64,000 nucleotides of DNA from Bacteroidota bacterium (GTDB taxonomy: Bacteria; Bacteroidota; Bacteroidia; Chitinophagales; Chitinophagaceae). This document shows positions 1 to 8,075 of the stretch, piece after piece. A program made the translations under genes and the position numbers. The stretch covers positions 71,576-135,575 of the forward strand of contig JAEZGI010000081.1 in the NCBI GenBank assembly GCA_023416995.1. Direction: 5' to 3'. The notes under the pieces were generated by a model, which saw nothing but the letters and a program-made list of their open reading frames with translations, was not told the origin of the DNA and did not search any database. Each line of letters opens with the position of its first letter. The stretch's first letter is position 1.

Positions 1-481
1 AACTATGTATAACGCAGGTATAGGAGGATCCAATGTTGTTGTTAGGACTGAGATTGGCCAGGTTCTCGATTCTGCAACAACGCTGAAACACAGCCGTATA
101 GCCTTGTGGATCTTTTTCCAGATCAATAACGCTAACGTATACCCGCAACCGATAACATACAGGAGATGGGTTAACGATACATGGATTGGGCGCACGAATG
201 TTTATGAACTCATCACTGATCAGCGGAAAATAGAAAGGTGACCCGTTAACAGGTGTGTTATCAGCTATGCGAAATATACCAATGTTTGCAGTTTCATCGA
301 GTTGCTGACCCGCTGCATTACACTCAAGAAATAACTTCAGCGTGATCATGAAACGATCACTGTTAGGCGTTGAGCCCGGACCGACATAAGTATAAGAAAT
401 CTCTCCTCCTTTAATATGCCTGGCTTCTGCGGAGATGATCCACAGCGTCATATAGCAAAGTATCAGAAGGAGCTTCTTCAT
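1..481 (-). CDS. Secreted surface protein, 5' part (runs off left edge)
   Basis: The first 160 codons of a minus-strand gene are visible; the rest lies beyond the left edge. The ATG at 481 opens a clear signal peptide (MKKLLLILCYMTLWIISAEA), followed by HIKGGEISYTYVGPGS and, further on, a QRCCRI motif. Both motifs recur at the same places in the next gene (3267-643), so the two are tandem paralogs. That neighbour carries PKD domains and a gliding-motility/type IX secretion C-terminal domain, so this protein is probably also exported across the outer membrane, but its C-terminus cannot be seen. 161 bases without a gene separate the two. Confidence 0.85.
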   Translation of the reverse strand, partial: MKKLLLILCYMTLWIISAEARHIKGGEISYTYVGPGSTPNSDRFMITLKLFLECNAAGQQLDETANIGIFRIADNTPVNGSPFYFPLISDEFINIRAPNPCIVNPSPVCYRLRVYVSVIDLEKDPQGYTAVFQRCCRIENLANLSPNNNIGSSYTCVIHS

Positions 482-642
482 GTGTGCGTACGAAATTAAG
501 TACGGTGTAACCGCGCAGTGGGTTTGCCGTAACTGAAAACAATTTCTTTGTAATTAAAGGGTCGATGATTGGTTGGAAGGGTTATACCTGGTTATGAATA
601 TAAGCGTTTTCCGGTTTGATTGAACAGTGCCGGCTGAAGAAA

Positions 643-3267
643 TTACCGGATCAATACTGCTGTTCCGCGTTTGGTAACGGTTTTACCAGTGTAGTCCACA
701 CCACTCACCATCCAGACATAAGTGCCCGCGTTTTGCGGTTTGCCATCTACATTTCCGTCCCAGCCCTTGCCAGCCTGCGAGGTCTGGAAAACCATCTGTC
801 CCCAGCGGTTATATACCCGGAAATAATTTAATGAGGAGATGCCGACGGGTACAGGTCTGAACACGGGGTTTTTTGTTCCTGCAGGGTTGAAAGCATTTGG
901 TACAAAGATGTCGGGTTGCGTTTTGAAAACCTTTACGTTGATGGTATCAAAACCTTCGCACCCTTCTTCAGTGAAGGCGCGCATGATATAAGTGGCATTA
1001 TCATTCAGGATGGCAGTTGGTGCAGCTATGTTTCGCTGGTTCAATCCAAACGAGGGAGACCACTCGTAGAAGTCGGACCCGCTTCCGTTCAGCAGCAGCG
1101 GTTGCCCAACCACTACAGCAGTATCATTTCCTGCAAATGCATGAATCTGCGGCCGCACAGAAACAGTTATTTCCGAAACGCCAGGTTTCGGACAACCCAG
1201 TGTGTCATATACTCTTAGCGTATAGGTTGTTGTGGTTCTGGGGTCAGCTATAGGGTTAAGAACTGATGGATTACTGAGCGTGCTGATTGGAGACCAGTTA
1301 AACCTGCTGCCCACCATGGTGGCATTGATTCTTGCAGCATCACCATAACAGATTGTTGTATCGTTGCCAGCGTTGGCAATCGGGTAGGGTATTGGTGTGA
1401 TTACCACATTGTCAACAGCGTTACATTTCCCGATACTTGCCGTAACTTGGTAAGTAGTGGTGGTAGCGGGCGCTGCCAAAGGATTACGTGTATCAGGTTT
1501 ATCAAGTGTAGCCGTCGGCGTCCAGGCAAACTTAAGTCCGTCGCCCGTCGGGTTCAACTGTACGGAGTCGGTTAAACATATGGTCTGGTCCGGCCCGGCA
1601 TTAAGTGTTACAAAATCAACTACGCGCACGCGTACCGTATCCTTGTTAATACAGCCGTTTTCATCAAGACTTACGATATAGTCTGTGGTTTGCTTCGGAT
1701 AAACCAGTGGTGTTGCGGTATTTTCATTTAAAATATTACCGGGGGCGGGTAGCCAGGAAAAGATTCCGTTCCCGATCGCTCGGAGTTGCAAGGTGTCAAT
1801 GCTGCAAATCAGCGTGTCTTTGAAGGCTACAGCGATCGGGGGCTTGTCGCGGATTTCAACCTGTCGCGATATCGTATCGATACAACCCTTCGAACTTTCA
1901 ACGATCAGTTCCACATCCTTGAGACCGGTAGAACTGAATTTCCAGGATGGGTTGGCAAGTGTGGATGTATCAGCCTGTGTAGATGCATCTCCGAAGTTCC
2001 ATCGCCATTTCACTGCCTGGCCGTAACGCGAAGCAGTGGTATCCAGGAATTGAATGGGTAATAACAAACAGGTGCCCTGGCTCACGAATCCCGGGTAGAA
2101 GCCCGGATACACTTTTGCCAGTGTGGAAGTTTCGCTTACGCACTGGCCGGAAAGCACCACTTTTAATTTGACAAGATAGGTACCGGTGTCAGCATATTGA
2201 TGCGTAATGTTTCCATCGGGTTCTGAAGAACTGGCGGAACCGGAATTATCTCCAAAATCCCAGGTATACACTGCCCCGGGCGGGTTGTTTTGTTCGTTTT
2301 TAAATGTTACCAGGAAATCATCACAAAACGCATAATCAGGTTTTAGAAATGCCTGCAATGGCACACAATCCGAAACCCGGATATGAATGTCTTTTTTATG
2401 CACGTTGATCAAAACTCCATTCCGATATTCCGAAACACAGGCGGTGATTACATACTGACCCAGGGCAATGGGGGCTTTCCCGGAAATTTTACCGGTACGC
2501 GGATCAATGGTTACACTGGAACCAAGTGGCGAAGATCCGCTGTAGGGGTTGGTATAGTTAAGAGAAGTGTATGGCGGTGAACTGGCGATCTGCGGATTAG
2601 GAGAAGTTTGTGAGCCACCAACGAATCCACTGCAAAGACTGTAAACGAGATCATCTGTTCCATCAGGCTCTTCTGCAGAAAAGTCAAGTTCAAAAGCACT
2701 CGCAGTACAAATCGCTGTAGCATCGTTGGTAGAAAAACGGGGGCTTGAATTTTTAAATGCATCAGGCGCTACACCGCTACCTGGAATTTCACAAAAATAG
2801 GTGGCCCCTGCTGAATTACTTGGTTGCGCCAGGTTCACGATGCCACCAATACGGCAACAACGCTGAAAGGCAATCGTATAGCCTGCTGCATTGTCGGGCA
2901 CCGTAACATTAACACTATAAATCCGTATGCGGTAACAAACGTCACGGGGCGGATTTCCGATACAGGGGTTTGAGGCGGGGTCGAACCTGCTGAAAGATTC
3001 GCCGGTGAAAGGGGCGCTGATTGCGGACCCATATTGACGGTTATTTGCCCGGTCGAAAACGGTAAGCGAGATCTCTGTATCTAACTGACCGCTGCTGGTG
3101 GCATTGCAATCAATATATAATTTGAGTGAAACAGAATATACCGAGGTCCCGGCAGCACTTCCAGGTCCGATATAGGTGTAAAACATTTCGCCGCCTTTGA
3201 TGTGTTCGGCCATAAGCGACATGTTCAATCCCAGAAAACCAATAAGTATCAACAGCAGTCTCTTCAT
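643..3267 (-). CDS. PKD-domain surface protein with T9SS/gliding C-terminal sorting domain
   Basis: This 874-residue protein is predicted to be secreted by the type IX system and to sit on the cell surface. It starts with a signal peptide (MKRLLLILIGFLGLNMSLMA). Around residues 300-470 there are two PKD-like domains, recognisable by WDFGDNSG and WRWNFGDAS. Several Ig-like/PKD repeats with a recurring AGxDTTIC-type motif follow. The last 85 residues match the gliding-motility-associated C-terminal (CTD type B) pattern: PDIFVPNAFNP, a YNRWGQMVF motif and a GTYVW motif. It is the last gene of a tight minus-strand run, starting 4 bases after the hydrolase stop. Its ligand or substrate is unknown; no catalytic domain is visible. 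Close in sequence at the N-terminus to the truncated gene at 481-1. Confidence 0.92.
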   Translation of the reverse strand: MKRLLLILIGFLGLNMSLMAEHIKGGEMFYTYIGPGSAAGTSVYSVSLKLYIDCNATSSGQLDTEISLTVFDRANNRQYGSAISAPFTGESFSRFDPASNPCIGNPPRDVCYRIRIYSVNVTVPDNAAGYTIAFQRCCRIGGIVNLAQPSNSAGATYFCEIPGSGVAPDAFKNSSPRFSTNDATAICTASAFELDFSAEEPDGTDDLVYSLCSGFVGGSQTSPNPQIASSPPYTSLNYTNPYSGSSPLGSSVTIDPRTGKISGKAPIALGQYVITACVSEYRNGVLINVHKKDIHIRVSDCVPLQAFLKPDYAFCDDFLVTFKNEQNNPPGAVYTWDFGDNSGSASSSEPDGNITHQYADTGTYLVKLKVVLSGQCVSETSTLAKVYPGFYPGFVSQGTCLLLPIQFLDTTASRYGQAVKWRWNFGDASTQADTSTLANPSWKFSSTGLKDVELIVESSKGCIDTISRQVEIRDKPPIAVAFKDTLICSIDTLQLRAIGNGIFSWLPAPGNILNENTATPLVYPKQTTDYIVSLDENGCINKDTVRVRVVDFVTLNAGPDQTICLTDSVQLNPTGDGLKFAWTPTATLDKPDTRNPLAAPATTTTYQVTASIGKCNAVDNVVITPIPYPIANAGNDTTICYGDAARINATMVGSRFNWSPISTLSNPSVLNPIADPRTTTTYTLRVYDTLGCPKPGVSEITVSVRPQIHAFAGNDTAVVVGQPLLLNGSGSDFYEWSPSFGLNQRNIAAPTAILNDNATYIMRAFTEEGCEGFDTINVKVFKTQPDIFVPNAFNPAGTKNPVFRPVPVGISSLNYFRVYNRWGQMVFQTSQAGKGWDGNVDGKPQNAGTYVWMVSGVDYTGKTVTKRGTAVLIR

Positions 3268-3271
3268 TCAA

Positions 3272-4099
3272 TTAGCCCGGGTTAAAGACCGGCACATAGG
3301 AAGTGAGGGTTCCATTAAGAAACTCACCAAGCACCTGGTTACTTTCGCCAGGTTCTTCCAGCATTCCCATATGGCCGGAATTCTTCAAAGCCTGAAAATA
3401 GGATAATTCGGGCAGATAGGACTGTTCAAGACTGTGTTTTGGAGGAACGGCAGTATCATGGTCACCCGCAATAATCAAAACGGGTTTTGCAATTTTCCTC
3501 AACACCTCAGAACGGTCCGGCCGCTGAATCATCGCTTCATAGTGATGTACGAGCGTATTTGGGTTGAAGTTGGAATAACGGTCAATTATTTCTTCAACGA
3601 GCCCGGGCTGGTGTTGTTTGGTATATTCTGAAAACAGGTTGGGAGTGGCTTGTTGCAGGAATTTATGTGCACCATTCTGTTGAATGAACTGAATTGCTTT
3701 TTTCCTGGTAGCGATCTTTTCTTCAGTATCCGCGTACGCTGATGAATGAAAAAGACAAAGGCTGTTCATCATCTCAGGATATTTCTCCGCAAAAGCCATG
3801 GCTATGTAACCGCCCATTGAATGACCGATCAGATCAGCAGTTTCTGACTTTTCCGCCTTCAGAAGTTCGGCGAGAAGATCCGCATGATCGTCCATTGAAA
3901 AAACTTCGGGTATGAAGTCAGATTTCCCACAGCCCGGCAGATCAGGTATGATCAGTTTATAGCGTTCGTTGAATCGGTTCACCTGGTTTTCCCAGATGTT
4001 ACTGTCTTCTCCAAATCCATGGATAAGCAATACCGGCTTGCCTTCTCCATGTACGGAATAGCTGATTCTTCCTTTCTTGTAGGTCAATGACTTTACCAT
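3272..4099 (-). CDS. Alpha/beta-fold hydrolase
   Basis: A 275-residue cytoplasmic alpha/beta hydrolase. It shows the oxyanion strand HGFGEDSNIW, the nucleophile elbow GHSMGG with Ser94, a GDHDTAVP loop carrying the probable acid, and GHMGM near the C-terminus carrying the probable catalytic His. The lid region (about residues 120-200) is typical of esterase or C-C hydrolase members; the substrate cannot be named. I chose the ATG at 4099 because the upstream in-frame start at 4123 would overlap the preceding gene, while 4099 leaves a 4-base gap. It lies between DUF4105 and the PKD surface protein, probably co-transcribed with both. Confidence 0.9.
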   Translation of the reverse strand: MVKSLTYKKGRISYSVHGEGKPVLLIHGFGEDSNIWENQVNRFNERYKLIIPDLPGCGKSDFIPEVFSMDDHADLLAELLKAEKSETADLIGHSMGGYIAMAFAEKYPEMMNSLCLFHSSAYADTEEKIATRKKAIQFIQQNGAHKFLQQATPNLFSEYTKQHQPGLVEEIIDRYSNFNPNTLVHHYEAMIQRPDRSEVLRKIAKPVLIIAGDHDTAVPPKHSLEQSYLPELSYFQALKNSGHMGMLEEPGESNQVLGEFLNGTLTSYVPVFNPG

Positions 4100-4103
4100 G
4101 GTT

Positions 4104-5294
4104 CTATTTTTTTGAAAGAACAAAACTTCTGATGGTAAGCAGCATCACCAAGGGTATAAGTGAGTTATTCAATTGCTGCGGCCACCAGGGCCAACCCAGC
4201 AACAATAATGCCCCCAGTATACCAGAAATCAGAAAGTACACACTTAACCATCTTACCTGGCGCCCGACAAAAAAAGCTGCAACGGCATGAAAAGGAATGG
4301 CCCAGACCAGGTTCATATTGTTTTGACAAACCGTGTCTTCTCTGAAAAGCCAAAGCCCAAGCATCAGAAACCCGAGAAGTCCCGTTATGAAAAACAGCGT
4401 CCGATCGATATAGACAGAAGCCCTGGTGTTACCTTTTTTGGCAAACGATGCCACCAGCAGCAACATTGAAACTGCTGTGATCACCAGGTAGGGATTGAAC
4501 CATGACATCTGCAGGTCAACTGCCGGGGCTTTATATAAATGCGATTTCTGCCCAACGATCGATTCCAGCGCTTCCGGAGCCGGTCTTAACAGCACCTGAG
4601 CGCTGTCAAATCCCTTCATCAGGTAATCAGGCAAAAACATCGCCTGTGTGTTGGTAACCTTTTTGTCGATGTTAGCACCTAGTAACAGATCAATGCCGAG
4701 CTGGCTCCAGTGTTGCTCACCACGGTGTAGGTATTCATGGATCATGTTCCGGAAGGTTGGTACCCGTGCCGGAAGAATATTATTAAACCGGATTAATGAG
4801 CGTGATTGTTTGGCAAGTATATCCCTGATTCGAGTAGAACAGTTGTCGTACAAAAATGAATAGCTATAATACCTGTTTTCTACTGCCGCATTTTGTTTTA
4901 ATGCATCAAACAGTTTTTCCTTGTCGGCACAGGTCAATTGTAATTTCTGCTCAATGACCCCGCGGCCGGTTAGCTGATATTCAGGAAGGAAATCGGCGGT
5001 AGTGCTGTAAGAAAGATAATACCGCATTTCGCCACGCATAAATTTCAGGTAGAACGACGGATCATCATAATCGAAGGTTCCGTAATTGAACGTTAGATCC
5101 ATCCCGTTGCGTGCGTCCTGTACACGGATGGCACTGTGCCCGAAAACCGAATACAGATCCGGACCCGGATCACAGGTCAGCACGCTGATGGAAAGACCGC
5201 AGGAGTCTTGTTGTGCACTTCCCTGGAACGCAATGCCCGTACAACATAACCAAACACAAAGTACCCTTATCAGCAAACGGCTGCATGAATTCAT
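4104..5294 (-). CDS. DUF4105 (Lnb N-terminal periplasmic domain) membrane protein
   Basis: A 396-residue protein with a signal peptide at its start (MNSCSRLLIRVLCVWLCCTG), a periplasmic DUF4105/Lnb-type domain (FGHSAIRV, FNYGTFDY, YLSYSTTADF, YSFLYDNCSTRIRD) and, from about residue 270, four or five hydrophobic membrane segments. The conserved His/Cys/Asp pattern in FGHSAIRV and DNCSTR looks like a cysteine-peptidase-type fold, but I do not know an established activity. The open frame extends upstream to 5393, but that part overlaps guaB and lies before the signal peptide, so the ATG at 5294 is preferred. The gap to guaB is 40 bases, and the hydrolase start follows its stop by 4 bases. Confidence 0.88.
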   Translation of the reverse strand: MNSCSRLLIRVLCVWLCCTGIAFQGSAQQDSCGLSISVLTCDPGPDLYSVFGHSAIRVQDARNGMDLTFNYGTFDYDDPSFYLKFMRGEMRYYLSYSTTADFLPEYQLTGRGVIEQKLQLTCADKEKLFDALKQNAAVENRYYSYSFLYDNCSTRIRDILAKQSRSLIRFNNILPARVPTFRNMIHEYLHRGEQHWSQLGIDLLLGANIDKKVTNTQAMFLPDYLMKGFDSAQVLLRPAPEALESIVGQKSHLYKAPAVDLQMSWFNPYLVITAVSMLLLVASFAKKGNTRASVYIDRTLFFITGLLGFLMLGLWLFREDTVCQNNMNLVWAIPFHAVAAFFVGRQVRWLSVYFLISGILGALLLLGWPWWPQQLNNSLIPLVMLLTIRSFVLSKK

Positions 5295-5334
5295 ATCTGC
5301 CAGTTTAATCAATCGTGCAATATTCTGCAGTAGT

Positions 5335-6834
5335 TTATCTGCTGTAATTAGGTGCTTCTTTGGTGATTTCAATATCATGAGCATGGCTCTCACGCATACC
5401 AGCGTTGGTTATGCGAACAAACTGTGCACGCTGCAAAGCTTCGATATCTTTCGCACCGCAATAACCCATTCCTGCCCGAAGCCCGCCAACATACTGGTAA
5501 ACGATTTCGTGGAGATTTCCTTTGAACGCAACCCGGCCCTCAATGCCTTCCGGAACAAACTTCTTTACATCATCCTCAACATCCTGGAAATAACGGTCAC
5601 CACTTCCTTTGTTCATAGCACCGATGGAACCCATACCACGGTATTGTTTGAATTTGCGACCCTCATAAATGATCGTTTCACCGGGACTTTCTTCAGTTCC
5701 TGCAAATACACTTCCCATCATTACTACATTAGCGCCGGCAGCAAGTGCTTTCACCATATCGCCGGTATAACGGATTCCACCGTCGGCAATCAGCGGTACA
5801 TTCAATTTATGTAATGCCGAAGCGGCTTCCATGATTGCAGTAATCTGCGGCATACCGGCACCAGCCACAATACGCGTAGTGCAGATAGAACCCGGTCCGA
5901 TACCAACCTTAACAGCATCTGCACCGGCATCAACGAGTGCTCTCGCTCCACTCGCAGTGGCTATGTTACCAGCAATAACCTGTAAACCTTTGAAATTCTT
6001 TTTTACTTTCTTCAGTGCATTCAATACTCCTGTGTTATGGCCATGAGCGCTATCAAGACATACCACGTCAACACCAATCTGTTGTAAAGCGCTGGCACGC
6101 TCAAGCAGGTCCTCAGTAATACCCAGTGCGGCACCAACACGTAAGCGGCCGTAATCATCTTTCACCGCATTAGGATAACTCTGCAGTTGCAGGATATCGC
6201 GGTAGGTGATAAGACCGATGAGTTTTCCGGCTTTATTTACAACCGGCAATTTTTCAATCTTGTATTGGCTGAGGATCGTTTTTGCTTTTTTGAGATCGGT
6301 CCCTTCAGGTGCCGTGATGAGGTTTTGGCTTGTCATCACTTCTGTTACCTTTTTGTTCATGTTGGTTTCAAAACGCATGTCGCGGTTTGTGAGAATACCA
6401 ACAAGTTTATTGTTGAGATCAGTAACGGGGATACCACCAATCTTATTTTCTTTCATTAATTGTAAGGCATCACCAAGCACAGCTTCCTCGTTGAGTGTAA
6501 TGGGATCGAGGATCATGCCGCTTTCGCTTCTTTTCACTTTACGAACCTGTTCGGCCTGTTGTTCTACCGACATGTTTTTATGCAGGATCCCGATGCCACC
6601 CTCGCGGGCCAGTGCGATAGCAAGTTTAGCTTCCGTCACAGTATCCATGGCAGAAGATAACATTGGTATATTTAGTGTGATATTTTTTGTGAGGCGGGAC
6701 TTAATGCTCACTTCGCGTGGTAATACCTCAGAGTAGGCGGGAACCAAAAGAACATCATCGAACGTTAATCCTTCACCGAAAAATTTGTCTTGCGTGGGAG
6801 ACTTCGTCTTGGAAGCGTTGTTTATTGTTGCCAT
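5335..6834 (-). CDS. guaB: IMP dehydrogenase
   Basis: Catalyses NAD-dependent oxidation of IMP to XMP, the committed step of guanine nucleotide synthesis, in the cytoplasm. The 499-residue length is normal. The TIM-barrel start (LTFDDVLLVPAYSEVLP), two CBS domains inserted at about residues 95-210, the catalytic loop GPGSICTTRIV with Cys318, and the flap-side motif YRGMGSIGAM are all present. The start is ATG at 6834. It sits 3 bases after a -7 promoter box TATCTTTG, so the mRNA may be leaderless. It is the first gene of the tight minus-strand run down to 643. Confidence 0.98.
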   Translation of the reverse strand: MATINNASKTKSPTQDKFFGEGLTFDDVLLVPAYSEVLPREVSIKSRLTKNITLNIPMLSSAMDTVTEAKLAIALAREGGIGILHKNMSVEQQAEQVRKVKRSESGMILDPITLNEEAVLGDALQLMKENKIGGIPVTDLNNKLVGILTNRDMRFETNMNKKVTEVMTSQNLITAPEGTDLKKAKTILSQYKIEKLPVVNKAGKLIGLITYRDILQLQSYPNAVKDDYGRLRVGAALGITEDLLERASALQQIGVDVVCLDSAHGHNTGVLNALKKVKKNFKGLQVIAGNIATASGARALVDAGADAVKVGIGPGSICTTRIVAGAGMPQITAIMEAASALHKLNVPLIADGGIRYTGDMVKALAAGANVVMMGSVFAGTEESPGETIIYEGRKFKQYRGMGSIGAMNKGSGDRYFQDVEDDVKKFVPEGIEGRVAFKGNLHEIVYQYVGGLRAGMGYCGAKDIEALQRAQFVRITNAGMRESHAHDIEITKEAPNYSR

Positions 6835-6837
6835 GTG

Positions 6838-6870
6838 CAAAGATAGCGCAACAGGTAAATTACAACCAAA
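6838..6870 (-). promoter_or_regulatory. Bacteroidota-type promoter of guaB
   Basis: On the minus strand a TTTG (-33 box, 6870-6867) is followed after 21 bases by TATCTTTG (-7 box, 6845-6838), matching the phylum consensus TTTG / TAnnTTTG. The guaB ATG follows after only three bases (CAC), so transcription is expected to start at or next to the A of the start codon. Confidence 0.6.
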
Positions 6871-6887
6871 TGAATTTTTCGCGGATG

Positions 6888-7997
6888 TCAGACCAGGCTC
6901 AATCTTTTGCCAGGCATCGTAATAACGATACTGCGTAATTCGAGACCAAGTATCACTGATGCCGTGGTGCTGGCGCTCAGCCCGCTTTTGAACTTGAGTT
7001 CATCAATATGCATTGGAGCGGTTTCTTTCAGAATGTTAACAATCTTTTGTTCATTTTCATCAAGATTATCAAAAAGCTCTTTTGGCTTACGATGTTTAGA
7101 GGAAGCTTTATCGTTCCATCCCATTGCCGCGATGAACTGTTCAGGGTCAGCCAGTAAAGCTGCGGAGTTAGTGGTGATAAGCTGGTTGCAACCCTGGCTG
7201 CGGATATCTGTAAGCTTACCCGGCACGGCATAAACATCCCGATTGTAAATGTTGGCAAGCGCTGCAGTAATAAGGCTTCCTCCTTTGATTCCGGTCTCTA
7301 TCACGATAAGGCCATCGCACATCCCTGCAACGATCCGGTTCCTGCTTGGAAAGTTGTACCGGTCGGGTTTTGTGTTGCTTCTGAATTCAGATAACAGGCC
7401 ACCGTTTTTGATCATGCTTTTTGCAAGTGAAGTATGTTCCGGTGGGTAAATAGTATCAAGTCCATGTGCCAGCACACCAATGGTAGGAACATTATATTTC
7501 AACGCCGCCTTATGCGCCCAGGCATCAATACCGAATGCAAGCCCGCTAACGATGGTGACATCATATCCCGCCAATACCTGCACCATCTTTTCAGTTATTT
7601 TTTTGCCATACTCGGTGCCCGATCTTGTACCGACAATGCTCACCATACGCGAGGCAGCGGGCGATGCAGAGCCCCGGTAAAACAACATGGTGGGAGCGTC
7701 ATCACAGTTATATAATTGTTTTGGATACCTTTTATTAGTGAGAAACAAAGGTTCAATCTTATACTTTGTGATAAACTTAATTTCTTCCTCTGCAGCGTGG
7801 AAATTGCGGAACCGTTTGATGCTGCCCGCCCGTACAGTGCCCATCTTATCAATCTTTTCCAGCAGCGTCATCGGTGCACGGAACACAGCCTCCGCGGTAC
7901 CAAATTCTTCTATCAGCGTTTTCGCTTGTACATAACCGATATAGGGCACATCCGTTAGTGCCAGTTGATAAATCAAATCCGGATCATGATGAGTCAT
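6888..7997 (-). CDS. dprA: DNA-processing protein DprA
   Basis: A 369-residue protein that in studied species protects incoming single-stranded DNA and loads RecA during natural transformation. The Rossmann-like core is clear: GTRSGTEYGKKI, SGLAFGIDAWAH, VLAHGLDTIYPPEH, SRNRIVAGM and GIKGGSLITA. A helix-hairpin-like N-terminal region (about residues 1-70) and a C-terminal winged-helix segment (about 310-369, ending in ELRSIVITMPGKRL) flank it, as in full-length DprA. It stands alone between guaB and the OmpA gene with its own promoter-like boxes. It is a competence gene by family, though no other com genes are adjacent. Confidence 0.96.
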   Translation of the reverse strand: MTHHDPDLIYQLALTDVPYIGYVQAKTLIEEFGTAEAVFRAPMTLLEKIDKMGTVRAGSIKRFRNFHAAEEEIKFITKYKIEPLFLTNKRYPKQLYNCDDAPTMLFYRGSASPAASRMVSIVGTRSGTEYGKKITEKMVQVLAGYDVTIVSGLAFGIDAWAHKAALKYNVPTIGVLAHGLDTIYPPEHTSLAKSMIKNGGLLSEFRSNTKPDRYNFPSRNRIVAGMCDGLIVIETGIKGGSLITAALANIYNRDVYAVPGKLTDIRSQGCNQLITTNSAALLADPEQFIAAMGWNDKASSKHRKPKELFDNLDENEQKIVNILKETAPMHIDELKFKSGLSASTTASVILGLELRSIVITMPGKRLSLV

Positions 7998-8003
7998 TCA
8001 GTC

Positions 8004-8033
8004 CGAAAATACAGGGACCACTCAGCACACAAA
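8004..8033 (-). promoter_or_regulatory. Probable promoter of dprA
   Basis: Minus-strand TTTG (8033-8030), 18-base spacer, then TATTTTCG (8011-8004), one mismatch from the TAnnTTTG -7 consensus. The dprA ATG at 7997 begins six bases further on. Confidence 0.4.
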
Positions 8034-8075
8034 TGTGAAAAATGCGTTTTTGAGTCTGTAAAAAACCTTGTTGTG

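Noticed and set aside
5..241. Plus-strand frame at the left edge
   Set aside because: It is antisense to the clear signal-peptide-bearing surface protein gene on the minus strand.
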